Below, in pieces: positions 22,701 to 33,049 of a DNA stretch of 64,000 nt. A program made the position numbers and the translations under genes. The notes beneath the pieces were generated by a model, which was not told the DNA's origin, did not search any database, and was given only the letters and a program-made list of their open reading frames with translations. Every line of letters begins with the position of its first letter. Position 1 is the stretch's first letter. Location of the stretch: contig NC_083582.1 of NCBI RefSeq assembly GCF_027579695.1, forward strand, positions 31,681,464-31,745,463, in the 5' to 3' direction. The stretch is from Neoarius graeffei. Its lineage: Eukaryota > Chordata > Actinopteri > Siluriformes > Ariidae.

Positions 22701-23154
22701 TGCACTGTGTGGGGGGCCACTTTTACACTCCCCTGACTTTTCTCTCCCCTTTGTGTTGCAGACCGACACATCAGACAGGGGGCTGGGGGCTGTTTTGTCC
22801 CAGGAGGTGGAGGGGGAGGACTGCCTCGTCCTGTACATTGGCAGGAAGCTGTCAGTGCGTGACGGGCGCTACAGCACGATTGAAAAAGAGTGTCTGGCGA
22901 TCAAGTGGGTGGTCCTCACTCTCCGTTACTACCTGCTGGGGCGCCCTTTCACCCTCTGTTCGGACCATGCGCCCCTCCAGTGGCTCCACCGCATGAAAGA
23001 TGCCAACGCGTGGATCACCCGTTGGTATCTGGCACTCCAACCCTTCAATTTCAAGGTGGTCCACAGGCCGGGGGCGCAGATGGTCGTGGCGGACTTCCTC
23101 TCCCGTCAAGGGGGGGGGGGAGTCGGCTGCAGGCCGGACGGCCGCCCGGCCTGA
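19785..23154 (+). pseudogene. Broken pol (protease-integrase-RT-RNase H) of gypsy element 2
   Basis: Order seen: zinc knuckle CWRCGEPGHLQQQC (about 19837), protease ALVDSGCNQNS (about 19985), integrase zinc region and core (TDQGTTF, HPQTDGLVEWFN), a KWQGPFEVTRRVGD C-terminal fold, RT with AAYLDDIIIYS (about 22310), and RNase H with TDTSDRGLGAVL. Breaks: a frame change between protease and integrase, a TGA at 20402, an A-run frameshift near 21897 and a TGA at 22174. The LTRs are young, yet this copy cannot make a full polyprotein. Confidence 0.85.
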
Positions 23155-23171
23155 GTCGGGTGGTGGGGGTA

Positions 23172-23477
23172 TGTGGCAGTGGGGGCGTGGTCGAGCGCCG
23201 GTCTGTGACAGGAGAGTGGAGTCAGGGAATTTAAGTGGCAGAATCACTACACCTGACGGCAATTAACCTGTGTTTGTGTGTGTCTTCCCAGTGACCACGC
23301 CCTATTTAAGGAGGGAGAGTGAGAGCGGAGGGGAGCTTCCCCGGACGAGAACACTCCAGTGTGTGTCTCTATCGTTTAAGTTGTCAGACTGAAAAGTGCG
23401 GCAATAAAGCTGATATTTAACCCTGATCTCTGTCCTGCCGTCCTCTGTGCTCCACCCCCACGTACGTAACGTTTACA
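23172..23477 (+). repeat. 3' LTR of gypsy element 2
   Basis: Same length as its partner, with about five substitutions. Confidence 0.9.
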
Positions 23478-25395
23478 AATACATTTTATTTAAGGTGCCT
23501 TTCAGGGCACTCATGGTCACCTCACAATACACATAAATGACAGTAAAAAGAGCAAAAAGACAACAATATAAATGCAATAAAATCAGAATAAAATCAGAAA
23601 TCAGCAGTAGTGGATGACAAGTTATAGTGAGTAGGCAAGTTTGAAAAGCTGGGTTTTTAAATGGGTTTTGAAGATGGATAATGAGTTAATGTTCCTGATG
23701 TCAGGGGGGAGGGAGTTCCAGAAGCGAGGGGCAGAGTGGCTGAAGGCTCTGGACCCCATGGTGGACAGACGGGCAAAGGGCACAGTGAGGCTGATGGAGG
23801 AGGCTGACCTGAGTGTCCGGGAGGGAGTGTTAATGTGGAGAAGGTCGGAGAGGTATGGGGGGGTGAGGTTGTGGATGGCCTTGAAAATGTGGAGCAGGAT
23901 TTTAAAGTCTATGCGAAATTTGACAGGAAGCCAGTGGAGTTGTTGGAGAACAGGAGTGATATGATTGATGGATGGAGTTCTAGAGACAATATGAGCAGCT
24001 GAGTTCTGGACCAGTTGGAGCTTATGGATGGACTTGCAGGGGAGACCGAAGAGGAGGGAGTTACAGTAGTCTAGGCGGGATGTGACTAAAGTGTGGACCA
24101 AGATGGCAGCGCTATTGGAAGTAAGGGACAGACGGAGGCAGTTAATATTGTGAAGATGGAAGTAGGCCGACCAGGTAACATTATTAATGTGGGTTTGGAA
24201 TGACAAAGAGCTGTCAAGGATGACATCCTGTGCAGGGTCGTAGGCAAGCTGGAGCTGACTATGGGTGAGAAGCAGGGTACACCCTGGACAAGTTGCCAGA
24301 TCATCGCAGGGCTGACACATAGAGACAAACAACCCATCACACTCATGTTCACCCCATGATCAATTTAGAGCCACCAATTAGCCTAACCTGCATGTCTTTG
24401 GACTGTGGGGGAAACTGGAGCACCCGGAGGAAACCCACGCAGACACAGGGAGAACATGCAAACTCCACACAGAAAGGCCCCCATTGGCCACTGGACTTGA
24501 ACCCAGAACCTCCTTGCTGTGAGGCAACAGTGCTAACCATTACACCACCGTGTCGCTGCCTTGATGAACATGTCTCTCTAAAATCCCAATATATTAATGG
24601 TATCTTCACACACACACAACTCACCCATGCTGTGGGCACTGATGCACCCCCATACCATCACAGATGCTGGCTTTTGCACCTTGCTCTGATAAGAAACTGG
24701 ATGGTCGTGTTCACCTTCAATACTGAGAACTCAACATCCAGGTTTCCCGAAAACAAGCTGAAATGTGGACTCATCTGACCACAGCACATGTTTCCACTGT
24801 CTTTTGGTCCATCTGAGATGAGTTCAGGCCCAGAGAAATTGGCAGCATTTCTGCATAGAATGGCTTGCTCCTTGTGTAATACAATTTCAGGTTGCATTTC
24901 TGAATGCAGCGGTGGACTGTGTTAAGTCAAAACAGTTTTCTGAAGAACTCCCAAGCCCATATTTGTCACATTAGCATGATGGTTTCTCAGGCAGTGCTGC
25001 CAGAGGGTGCGATGGTCACGCACATTCAACAGTGGTTTCTGATCTTGCCCTTTATCCACTGTGATGTTTTCGAATTCCCTGAATCTTTTCACAATATTAT
25101 GTACTGTAAATTTTGAAAGACCTAAAATCTTGCATTGAGAAATGTTCTTTTGAATTGACTAACGAGTCTCTCACGAATTCTGGCACAAAGGAGTGAGCCA
25201 CATCTTTGCTTGCAAAGACTGAGCATTTGGTGCTGCTCCTTTTATACTCAATCATGTTACCAATTAACCTGCTTATTGTGGAATATTCCAAAATGGTTTT
25301 ACTTGAATATCCTGTAAACTGTTCAGTATTATTTTGCCTCTGTCCCAACTTTTTTTTTTTAGTGTGTTGCAGGTATCAAATATGGAAACATTTAT

Positions 25396-25436
25396 GGGAG
25401 ATGTTACTGTTACTCTCTCTTATAGTAACATCTCCT
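25396..25436. other. Perfect short hairpin
   Basis: ggagatgttact and agtaacatctcc face each other around a short T/C-rich loop, next to the truncated mariner end. It may be a relic of an inverted end. Confidence 0.4.
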
Positions 25437-25639
25437 GTATGTAAACATTTGCATATTTAAGATACAAGACTTGAAGCAGATACTCTACATGAGTGTTTGG
25501 TTCCACTGTTCTGCCCTGCAGCCATGCCTCAGTTTTTCAGTTCATTCAAATAATGACATTAAAAGGAGTGCCATCCTGTGGTCAATTCTGGTAAATAAAA
25601 AGTGGGTTTCACTTTTGCCCTCATTTATACTAATATATA

Positions 25640-26180
25640 CTCACTGGCCACTTTATTAGGTACACCCATCCACCTGCTGTTTTATGCAGTTCTCTAATCA
25701 GCCGATCCCTGGAGAGCAGCACAATGCATCAAATCATGCAGATACAAATCAAGAGCTTCAGTTAATGTTCACTTCAAACATCAGAATGGGAAAAATTGTG
25801 ATCTCTGTGACTCTCACTGTGGCATGGGTGTTGGTGCCAGATGGACTGGTTTGAGTATTTCAGAAACTGCTTATCTCCTGGGGTTTTCACACACAATGGT
25901 CTCTAGAGTTTACACAGAATGGTGCAAAAAACAAAAAACATTCAGTGAGCAACAGTTCTGTGGGTGGAAGCGCCTTGTTAAGAGAGGTCAGAGAAAAATG
26001 GCCAGATTGGTTCGAGCTGCCAGGAAGGATATAGCAACTCATAGTAACTCTTTACAACCATGGTGAGCAGAAAAGCATCTCAACATGCAACAGCAGAAGG
26101 CCACATTGGGTTCCACTCCTGCCAGTGAAGAACAGGAATCTTAGAATCAAGGACAAGTTCCGATTAAAGTGGCCAGTGAG
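25640..26180 (+). mobile_element. Internally deleted Tc1-type element
   Basis: Starts ctcactggccacttta and ends taaagtggccagtgag, inverted copies of each other in TA-rich flanks. The transposase N-terminus (GVGARWTGLSISETAYLLGF) is readable with breaks. The catalytic part is missing. Same family as the relic at 263. Confidence 0.75.
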
Positions 26181-26510
26181 AATAATGCTCTACATTTCAA
26201 AACTGCTTTTAAAACAAATGAAAAGGACATGCAGTAATATAATTTATATTAGGAACAAAAAATCACCTGGCTGCAAGTAAACAAAGCAATCAATCCATAT
26301 GAATGAATGAGTCACTTTTTATTATGATGCAAGCATTTCTTGAACACAATACCACCGTGTAGCATAAACTGGAAAAAAAATTACTTATCTGAACGATGAC
26401 AACACACACAAAAGGCTTTTTAAACAAAAGAGAAAAAATATTCATAGCTCTGAGAATAACAGTCCAATTGCAGCAGCCCAGTTTTACAAATGTAAGAAAT
26501 AACTACAAGA
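26181..26510. other. AT-rich spacer
   Basis: No gene or recognised repeat is seen. Confidence 0.4.
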
Positions 26511-26939
26511 ATATAATCACAAAAACAAATACGAATTTAAATAAATATAAAATCAATTCAATAAATAATTCAATAAATGGAAAACGTAAACTTCATATTA
26601 AATGTTGAAAAATGTGACCAACACACATTTCTTGGACAGCAATAAAAAATAAGTCTCTGTGGCAGTTCTGGGAGTTGACATCACAATCTTCTGGTCTCCA
26701 CTGTAAGACCTCAACTGATTATTGATTATTGTTTGCAGTTCGATTCACAGAGACAGCAGGGAAAAACTCCAACAGCCCGAAGAGTTGAAGCAGCTCTTTT
26801 CTGATCCACTCCCAAGCCTCGTTCTTCTCCTGCTGTAAAGTTAAATCCCAATATTTTAGCATGTCAGCAACATCAAGACACCTTTACATTAAACATCTTT
26901 CTGCCTCTGTCACAGTGTGTGTGAATGAGGGAAGATGAG

Positions 26940-27225
26940 TGTAGCCATTCGTAGGACGGGAAGGAGCACAGAAAGACGGCAGGCCAGAATCAAGTTCAAT
27001 AACCTTCTTTATTTTGCTCTTTTCAGACGCAAAACACACTCAAGTCGTCTGACTGGGGAGAGAGCTCCCTTCCTCTGCTCTCTCGCTCTTTATATAGGGC
27101 GCGGTCACTGGGAAGACACACAAACACAGGTTAATTGACATCAGGTGTAGTGATTCTGCCACTTACCTTCCCTGACTCCGCCCTCCGGTCACAGACCAGC
27201 GCTTGACCACGCCCCCGCTGCCACA
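26940..27225 (-). mobile_element. Solo LTR of the Gmr1-like family
   Basis: 286 bp with the family ends (tgtag at the left, ctgccaca at the right) and a perfect duplicate atgag (26935-26939 and 27226-27230). Interferon copy 2 has the empty site (gggaagttgagataattg near 47672). Confidence 0.9.
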
Positions 27226-27785
27226 ATGAGATAATTGCTGACCTTGTCATTCTCAGTGAGATCTCTTAGTCGTTTTAAGTACAAGGGCAATCTTTGTTCT
27301 TTTTCATTTTGTGCTCAAGCTGCATTAAAAGAAACAAACACATTCAGAGATATAGTAAGAGTACATTATGCTTGGATCACAGAGAAAGCATTGAGAAAAG
27401 GAGCACTCACACATGAGCATAGTCCGTTGGCCTGCAGATCCAGCATATGTAAGAAAGTGTCCAGCTTGTCCTTGTTCCAGGAGACAGAGTCTTCCTGTAA
27501 ACGAGAGACCTCGTCCAGAGTCTGAACAATGAACCAGATCTGTTTCTCTGGCTGAGGAAGAAGGATGGAGATGAAGATGAAGGAAGAGTACACACAGGAT
27601 TACAGGATCAGAACAACGATTTCTGTATGTGAACACCATCATTAATATATTAACCTGAGAATAGCTTTGGTTAAAGAACCAGTGATGCCAGTTATCCGGG
27701 ATGGAGGAGTTGATGCTGATTTCCTCTCCCTGTTGGAACAAAGACAAGAGGATCCCAATGGTACATTTTCACATTTTGTTACACT

Positions 27786-27788
<3 letters not shown>

Positions 27789-27858
<70 letters not shown>
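27789..27858. repeat. (GATA)n microsatellite in interferon copy 1 intron 1
   Basis: About 17 repeats. The matching place in copy 2 (near 48257) has only three. Confidence 0.9.
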
Positions 27859-27859
<1 letters not shown>

Positions 27860-28111
27860 CCTCACCATTTCTCTAAGCAGTGCTAAACATGTCCCATGGT
27901 GCTGGTTGAATTTAAGATTGATCCATCGGCAGCTGAAGCCAGAGCTCACACTGCACAGAGTCCAAATGACACAAAGGTGCACCAAACCTAGAGACACTGT
28001 ATTCCCAGTATACACATTCTACTTTCCTGTACAGCACACTGTTCCTCCTAATAAGACTGTGAAGTGCTCTACACTTTACTATCACCATCTTGTGCACTGT
28101 TAATACTCAGG

Positions 28112-28175
28112 ATTTATAGGCAACAAGTGAGATACACAATGTAATGAAAGTTACACGAGTTGAAATTTCACTTTC
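28112..28175 (-). promoter_or_regulatory. Interferon copy 1 promoter: ISRE and TATA
   Basis: On the minus strand, GAAAGTGAAA (28175-28166) is a consensus interferon-stimulated/IRF site, about 48 bp upstream of TATAAAT (28118-28112). The arrangement is the same in the other two copies. Confidence 0.75.
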
Positions 28176-28180
28176 TGATC

Positions 28181-28556
28181 TCATCTCATCTCATTATCTC
28201 TAGCCGCTTTATCCTGTTCTACAGGGTCGCAGGCAAGCTGGAGCCTATCCCAGCTGACTATGGGCGAAAGGCGGGGTACACCCTGGACAAGTTGCCAGGT
28301 CATCACAGGGCTGACACATAGACACAGACAACCATTCACACTCACATTCACACCTACGGTCAATTTAGAGTCACCAGTTAACCTAACCTGCATGTCTTTG
28401 GACTGTGGGGGAAACCAGAGCACCCGGAGGAAACCCATACGGACACGGGGAGAACATGCAAACTCCACACAGAAAGGCCCTCGCCGGCCCCGGGGCTCGA
28501 ACCCGGACCTTCTTGCTGTGAGGCGATAGCGCTAACCACTACACCACCGTGCTGCC
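28181..28556 (-). mobile_element. tRNA-derived SINE in the interferon upstream region
   Basis: Full-length, about 376 bp. The head (minus strand) has tggtgtagtggttagcgct and a GGTTCGAGCCC B box; the tail is (ATGAG)n-like. The same insertion is at 48678 in copy 2 and absent from the inverted third copy. Confidence 0.85.
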
Positions 28557-28599
28557 TGTATATGTTTATATTTATCTTCTCAGATTATCCTCTTTATTC

Positions 28600-29010
28600 A
28601 TGAACTTAACTGTCTTAAATATTATTAATATTTTTTTTTATCTGAACTTGAGGTTATTCAGGTGACTTTCTCAACATCACCACTGATGACGACACTATGG
28701 GCGTGGCCAGATCCCGGCAGCGTCAGGAAAAGCATACTACGTCACTAAAAAGCGTTCCAAAGCAGTGTGACACCTCATTATCCGCACTACTTCTCCATAC
28801 TATTTATTTGGTCTTCACGTCTTTCCCTGTGTGTGAGATTCACACCGGAGCTTGGAGGGAATTCCTACTGAAGAGTTGTGATGAAAGAGAAACAGAAAGC
28901 GCAGGACCTCAGACAGCGAGTGTGAAACACCACCGAAATGATGATGGACAATTTGACAGTTTGTTCATGAAGGTGAACGTTAAAACCGGAAACACGTGGG
29001 TAAGGTGAAG
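28600..29010 (+). promoter_or_regulatory. Conserved promoter-like/first-exon-like segment, copy 1
   Basis: Contains gggcgtggcc (KLF/Sp1-like) and a CRE-like tacgtcac within 60 bp, then a purine-rich transcribed-looking stretch ending in tgg|gtaagg, a good donor. A short ATG frame before the donor is disrupted here by a small deletion. It lies opposite in direction to the interferon gene. Product unknown. Confidence 0.4.
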
Positions 29011-29023
29011 CCCACGCACAGAT

Positions 29024-29408
29024 CTCATCTCATCTCATCTCATCTCATCATCTCTAGCCGCTTTATCCTTCTACAGGGTCACAGGCAAGCTGGAGCCTAT
29101 CCCAGCTGACTACGGGCGAAAGGCGGGGTACACCCTGGACAAGTCGCCAGGTCATCACAGGGCTGACACATAGACACAGACAACCATTCACACTCACACC
29201 TACGGTCAATTTAGAGTCACCAGTTAACCTAACCTGCATGTCTTTGGACTGTGGGGGAAAACGGAGCACCCGGAGGAAACCCACGTGGACACGGGGAGAA
29301 CATGCAAACTCCGCACAGAAAGGCCCTCGCCAACCCCAGGGCTCGAACCCAGGACCTTCTTGCTGTGAGGCGACAGCGCTAACCACTATACCACCGTGCC
29401 ACCCCCCG
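29024..29408 (-). mobile_element. tRNA-derived SINE, specific to duplicon copy 1
   Basis: Target duplicate cgcacagat at 29015-29023 and 29409-29417. Copy 2 has the empty site near 50740. Confidence 0.85.
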
Positions 29409-29778
29409 CGCACAGATGTTGGAAAATATTCCATAATGAAGACATGTTTGGAGCCTGTTTGACATGTGCTCACAGATTTTAAAGATCACTTCTAGTTTTC
29501 TGCAGTTCCCTTCAATAAAACTCCAATAAAAACAATCTCAGTACCATCCAATAATAGTTTAATTCAGTGCCAGAACAGTAAATCCGTACAGGATCAAAAT
29601 AAACACAAAAGGGAAGATGGCAGCGGAATAACAGACAATAAAAACACCAGAGAAAACAACCAGCAAATATTGAGTTTAACAATAAATATGACATGTTTCT
29701 AGAGCTTTTCTCTTCTTTAGAGTTTAACTGTAGTCCCATATTCAATCAGCTCCACTGTAAATAATTCAACATTAGATT

Positions 29779-29970
29779 TCAAGTCCATCCTTTTTCTTTT
29801 ATGAAGATGAAAATTCCCAACAGACAGTAACACCACTGTAATGAGAAAGCAGTGTCTTTTTCCACATCAGTCTTCATAAAATAAAAAATAACGTCACCAT
29901 CCTGTACATGGATTGTTTGTCCAGTTTTGCTTCTGATGAAATGTTCGCGATCAATCCACAACACATTCAC
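29779..29970 (-). other. Conserved 63-residue open frame of unknown identity, copy 1
   Basis: Contains KTGQTIHVQDGDVIFYFMKT, then a hydrophobic CYCLLGIFIFIK end. The counterpart at 51116-51307 differs at about five residues. It could be a terminal exon of a duplicated membrane protein gene. No acceptor was fixed and no family is recognised. Confidence 0.3.
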
Positions 29971-30084
29971 ATCGATACGATTAAAGAATAACTGATTAAT
30001 TTCATTTTTCCAAGTTTAGAGAAGCAACAAAAATACAATAAAGAACACTTTATTTTTTTCCGAACATATATTTTACAGGACATA

Positions 30085-31693
30085 CAGTGGTGCTTGAAAG
30101 TTTGTGAACCCTTTAGAATTTTCTATATTTCTGCATAAATATGACCTAAAACATCATCAGATTTTCACACAAGTCCTAAAAGTAGATAAAGAGAACCCAG
30201 TTAAACAAATGAGACAAAAATATTGTACTTGGTCATTTATTTATTGAGGAAAATGATCCAATATTACATAAATGTGAGTGGCAAAAGTATGTGAACCTTT
30301 GCTTTCAGTATCTGGTGTGACCCCCTTGTGCAGCAATAACTGCAATTAAACATTTCTGGTAACTGTTGATCAGTCCTGCACACGGGCTTTGAGGAATTTT
30401 AGCCCATTCCTCCATAGAGAACAGCTTCAACTCTGGGATGTTGGTGGGTTTCCTCACATGAACTGCTCGCTTCAGGTCCTTCCACAACATTTCGATTGGA
30501 TTAAGGTCAGGACTTTGACTTGGCCATTCCAAAACATTCACTTTATTCTTCTTTAACCATTCTTTGGTAGAATGACTTGTGTGCTTAGGGTCGTTGTCTT
30601 GCTGCATGACCCACCTTTTTTTGAGATTCAGTTCATGGACAGATGTCCTGACATTTTCCTTTAGAATTCGCTGGTATAATTCAGAATTCATTGTTCCATC
30701 AATGATGGCAAGTTTTCCTGGTCCAGATGCAGCAAAACAGGCCCAAACCATGATACTACCACCACCATGTTTCACAGATAGGATAAGGTTCTTATGCTGG
30801 AATGCAGTGTTTTCCTTTCTCCAAACATAATGCTTCTCATTTAAACCACAAAGTTCTATTTTGGTCTCATCTGTCCATAAAACATTTTTACAATAGCCTT
30901 CTGGCTTGTCCATGTGATCTTTAGCAAACTGCAGATGAGCAGCAGTGTTCTTTTTGGAGAGCAGTGGCTTTCTCCTTGCAACCCTGCCATGCACACCGTT
31001 GTTGTTCAGTGTTCTTCTGATGGTGGAGTCATGAACATTAACATTAGCCAATGTGAGAGAGGCCTTCAGTTGCTTAGAAGTTACCCTGGGGTCCTTTGTG
31101 ACTTCGCCGACTATTACACACCTTGCTCTTGGAGTGATCTTTGTTGGTCAACCACTCCTGGGGAGGGTAACAATGGTCTTGGATTTCCTCCAGTTGTACA
31201 CAATCTGTCTGACTGTGGATTGGTGGAGTCCAAACTCTTTAGAGATGGTTTTGTAACCTTTTCCTGCCTGATGAGCATCAACAACACTTTTTCTGAGGTC
31301 CTCAGAAATCTCCTTTGTTCATGCCATAATACACTTCCACAACCATGTGTTGTGAAGATCAGACTTTGATAGATCCCTGTTCTTTAAATAAAACAGGGTG
31401 CCCACTCACCATTATCATCCCACTGATTGAAAACATCTGACTCTAATTTCACCTTCAAATTAACTGCTAATCCTAGAGGTTCACATACTTTTGCCATTCA
31501 CAGATATGTAATATTGGATCATTTTCCTCAATAAATAAATGACCAAGTACAATATTTTTGTCTCATTTGTTTAACTGGGTTCTCTTTATCTACTTTTAGG
31601 ACTTGTGTGAAAATCTGATGATGTTTTAGGTCATATTTATGCAGAAATATAGAAAATTCTAAAGGGTTCACAAACTTTCAAGCACCACTGTAT
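30085..31693 (-). mobile_element. Tc1 element with ~215-bp inverted ends, copy 1
   Basis: The ends cagtggtgcttgaaagtttg (left) and aaactttcaagcaccactg (right) extend as long inverted repeats inside TA flanks. Paralogous to 51421-53033, so it was present before the duplication. Confidence 0.88.
30305..31325 (-). pseudogene. Tc1 transposase, copy 1
   Basis: A long open part (30305-31051) has the DDE-type landmarks WTDETK, QQDNDPKH and SPDLNPIEMLW. The N-terminal third (31051-31325) is out of frame, and codon 3 is TGA where a second fragment at 31911 has CGA. It would cut and paste the element; inactive here. Confidence 0.82.
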
Positions 31694-31797
31694 ATCCCGT
31701 GAAATGTCTGTTTGGGAAAAAAAAATGAGGTGTTCTGTATTGTAGTTTTGTTGCTTCTGTAAACTTGGAAAAAGGAAATTAATCAGTTATTCTCTAA
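31693..31797. repeat. Inverted copy of the Tc1 left flank
   Basis: Reverse complement of the ~100 bp just left of the Tc1. It matches the flank of duplicon copy 2 (51325-51420) better than that of copy 1 (29985-30084). Confidence 0.75.
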
Positions 31798-31802
31798 AGA
31801 GT

Positions 31803-32279
31803 TTGGTGGAGTCCAAACTCTTTAGAGATGGTTTTGTAACCTTTTCCAGCCTGATGAGCATCAACAACGCTTTTTCTGAGGTCCTCTGAAATCTCCTTTG
31901 TTCGTGCCATGATACACTTCCACAAACATGTGTTGTGAAGATCAGACTTTGATAGATCCCTGTTCTTTAAATAAAATAGGGTGCCCACTCACACCTGATT
32001 GTCATCCCATTGATTGAAAACACCTGACTCTAATTTCACCTTCAAATTAACTGCCAATCCTAGAGATTCACATACTTTTGCCACTCACAGATGTTTAATA
32101 TTGGATCATTTTCCTCAATAAATAAATGACCAAGTATAATATTTTTGTCTCATTTGTTTAACTGGGTTATTTTTATCTACTTTTAAGACTTGTGTGAAAA
32201 TCTGATGTTGTTTTAGGTCATATTTATGCAGAAACATAGAAAATTCTATAGGATTCACAAACTTTCAAGCATCACTGTA
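31803..32279 (-). mobile_element. Right-end fragment of the same Tc1 family
   Basis: Transposase N-terminus MARTKEISEDLRKSVVDAHQ on the minus strand plus one long inverted end. The left part is missing. Absent from duplicon copy 2. Confidence 0.8.
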
Positions 32280-32813
32280 ACTTCTTCCACTGGATTACTA
32301 ATATAATATTAGCCACAGCTTGTGTATTTTCTTCATATTACAGAATTTTATGATTAAAAAGATTTACATCAACCACGTTACATTACCCAAAGTTTTCCTG
32401 TTTGTATCTGTTTGTACATTTTTCAATTGTGATGTTTACTTCCCATGAACATATTTCATTTTTCAGAAGTTCATGTTGTGGTTAAACCCAACATTTATGC
32501 AGTTTCTGAGGAGCTGTAAAGTTTTCCCAGGTAGAGCATCAAAACCCCAGCACTCTTTGGGTGGGACTGGTAAACCAAATTTAACAAGAAATGACCTGTA
32601 TGTCAGTAAGTAACCTTCTGTTCTTAAAAGCTGTTTAATGAAAATAAATTAATTCTCAAATTTTTAAAGGATATTGTTTTGCTTTAATATTGAACAAGCG
32701 TCTTGTTTCTAATCAAAAAAACCTGATGTAAGGGATTTTTTTTTTTAATTTTATGCTCAAAGAAGTTACTTGTAGAAGTTATACAGTTGTACCTGTAGTA
32801 GTTTAATGCCATG

Positions 32814-33007
32814 TGTAGTATGTTGAGCGGGTGGGTGGAGCACAGAAGTATGGTGGCCAGAACTGAGTTTCACAAAACTCTTTATTTGCAGCATTTCAGC
32901 TTTTTAACAAACTCCCAGTCACACAGACACACACACACCCATCAGTCGTCTAGTTGGGGAGCAAGCCTCTTCTCTCCTCTCCCCCTCCCTTTATACTCCA
33001 TCCCTGC

Positions 33008-33049
<42 letters not shown>

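Larger units (their letters stand above)
13245..23477 (+). mobile_element. Gmr1-like Ty3/gypsy element 2, carrying a nested chromovirus
   Basis: LTRs 13245-13550 and 23172-23477 are both 306 bp and differ at about five sites (roughly 1.6%). The target duplication aatac is perfect (13240-13244 and 23478-23482). The primer site 13552-13569, tggtgccgaaacccggga, fits tRNA-Phe. A purine tract precedes the 3' LTR (23157-23171). Just downstream of the primer site a sushi-type element inserted (13582-18885). Pol order is protease, integrase, RT, RNase H. Confidence 0.92.
13216..24228 (-). mobile_element. 5'-truncated LINE, RT C-terminus, itself interrupted
   Basis: The coding part is 23622 to about 24225 on the minus strand: [57 protein letters not shown]. 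This is the thumb and C-terminal region of a CR1/L2/Jockey-type LINE RT, open up to its stop. The 3' UTR (23483-23620) leads to a (TAA)n tail at 13217-13243, now separated by the LTR element inserted at aatac. Confidence 0.65.
13191..24558 (-). mobile_element. tRNA-derived SINE (Mermaid-like) interrupted by a LINE
   Basis: The two SINE parts are 13191-13219 (tail side, tatccatccattatcc) and about 24229-24558 (body and tRNA-like head on the minus strand). The flanking duplicate is ccttgatgaa. The missing middle of the SINE is occupied by the LINE and everything inserted in that. Confidence 0.65.
12638..25382 (-). mobile_element. Second mariner/Tc1-type element, host of a five-level nest
   Basis: The left end reads ccccatttccagaaaagttg. 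On the minus strand, about 12965-13090 encodes SPDLSSIENVW, the region of the third catalytic acid of IS630/Tc1/mariner transposases. It stops at the 10-bp site ccttgatgaa (13181-13190), and the same sequence resumes after the second ccttgatgaa (24559-24568). Stops are frequent. The right inverted end seems lost after the gtcccaactttttt motif near 25350. Confidence 0.7.
26719..27997 (-). pseudogene. Type I interferon copy 1, frameshifted in exon 4
   Basis: Secreted antiviral cytokine family. Five exons with phase-0 introns, as in teleost type I interferons: 27997-27866 (leader LVHLCVIWTLCSVSSG, then SCRWINLKFNQHHGTCLALL), 27729-27655 (GEEISINSSIPDNWHHWFF), 27551-27411 (PEKQIWFIVQTLDEVSRL to NGLCSC), 27319-27243 and 26832-26719 (NEAWEWIREELL type helix, then stop). 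Exon 4 is 77 nt against 78 in copy 2: one base is missing in an A-run, giving a stop after a few codons and losing the last helix. The codon expected to be ATG (27997-27995) is GTG, and no in-frame ATG precedes it after the nearest stop. Intron 4 carries a solo LTR and intron 1 a GATA microsatellite (27789-27858). A 3' AU-rich motif (26538-26546) fits cytokine mRNA control. Total length would be about 179 residues. Confidence 0.82.
26510..32596. repeat. Interferon duplicon, copy 1
   Basis: Colinear with 47140-53376: interferon gene, its upstream region, a conserved non-interferon segment, a Tc1 with long inverted ends and a shared right edge (tttaacaagaaatg). Copy-specific insertions are a solo LTR (26940), a second SINE (29024) and an extra Tc1 piece (31803). 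Confidence 0.85.

Noticed and set aside
24356-24778. 140-residue frame with cysteine-rich segments
   Set aside because: A SINE translated in one frame and running into mariner sequence. The LTCMSLDCGG motif appears at every SINE.
27235-27525. + strand frames across interferon copy 1 (and 47687-47995 in copy 2)
   Set aside because: Antisense shadows of interferon exons 3 and 4. The minus strand has the exons and splice sites.
27789-27858. Possible CRISPR-like or regulatory array
   Set aside because: A simple GATA microsatellite without spacers. The genome is eukaryotic.
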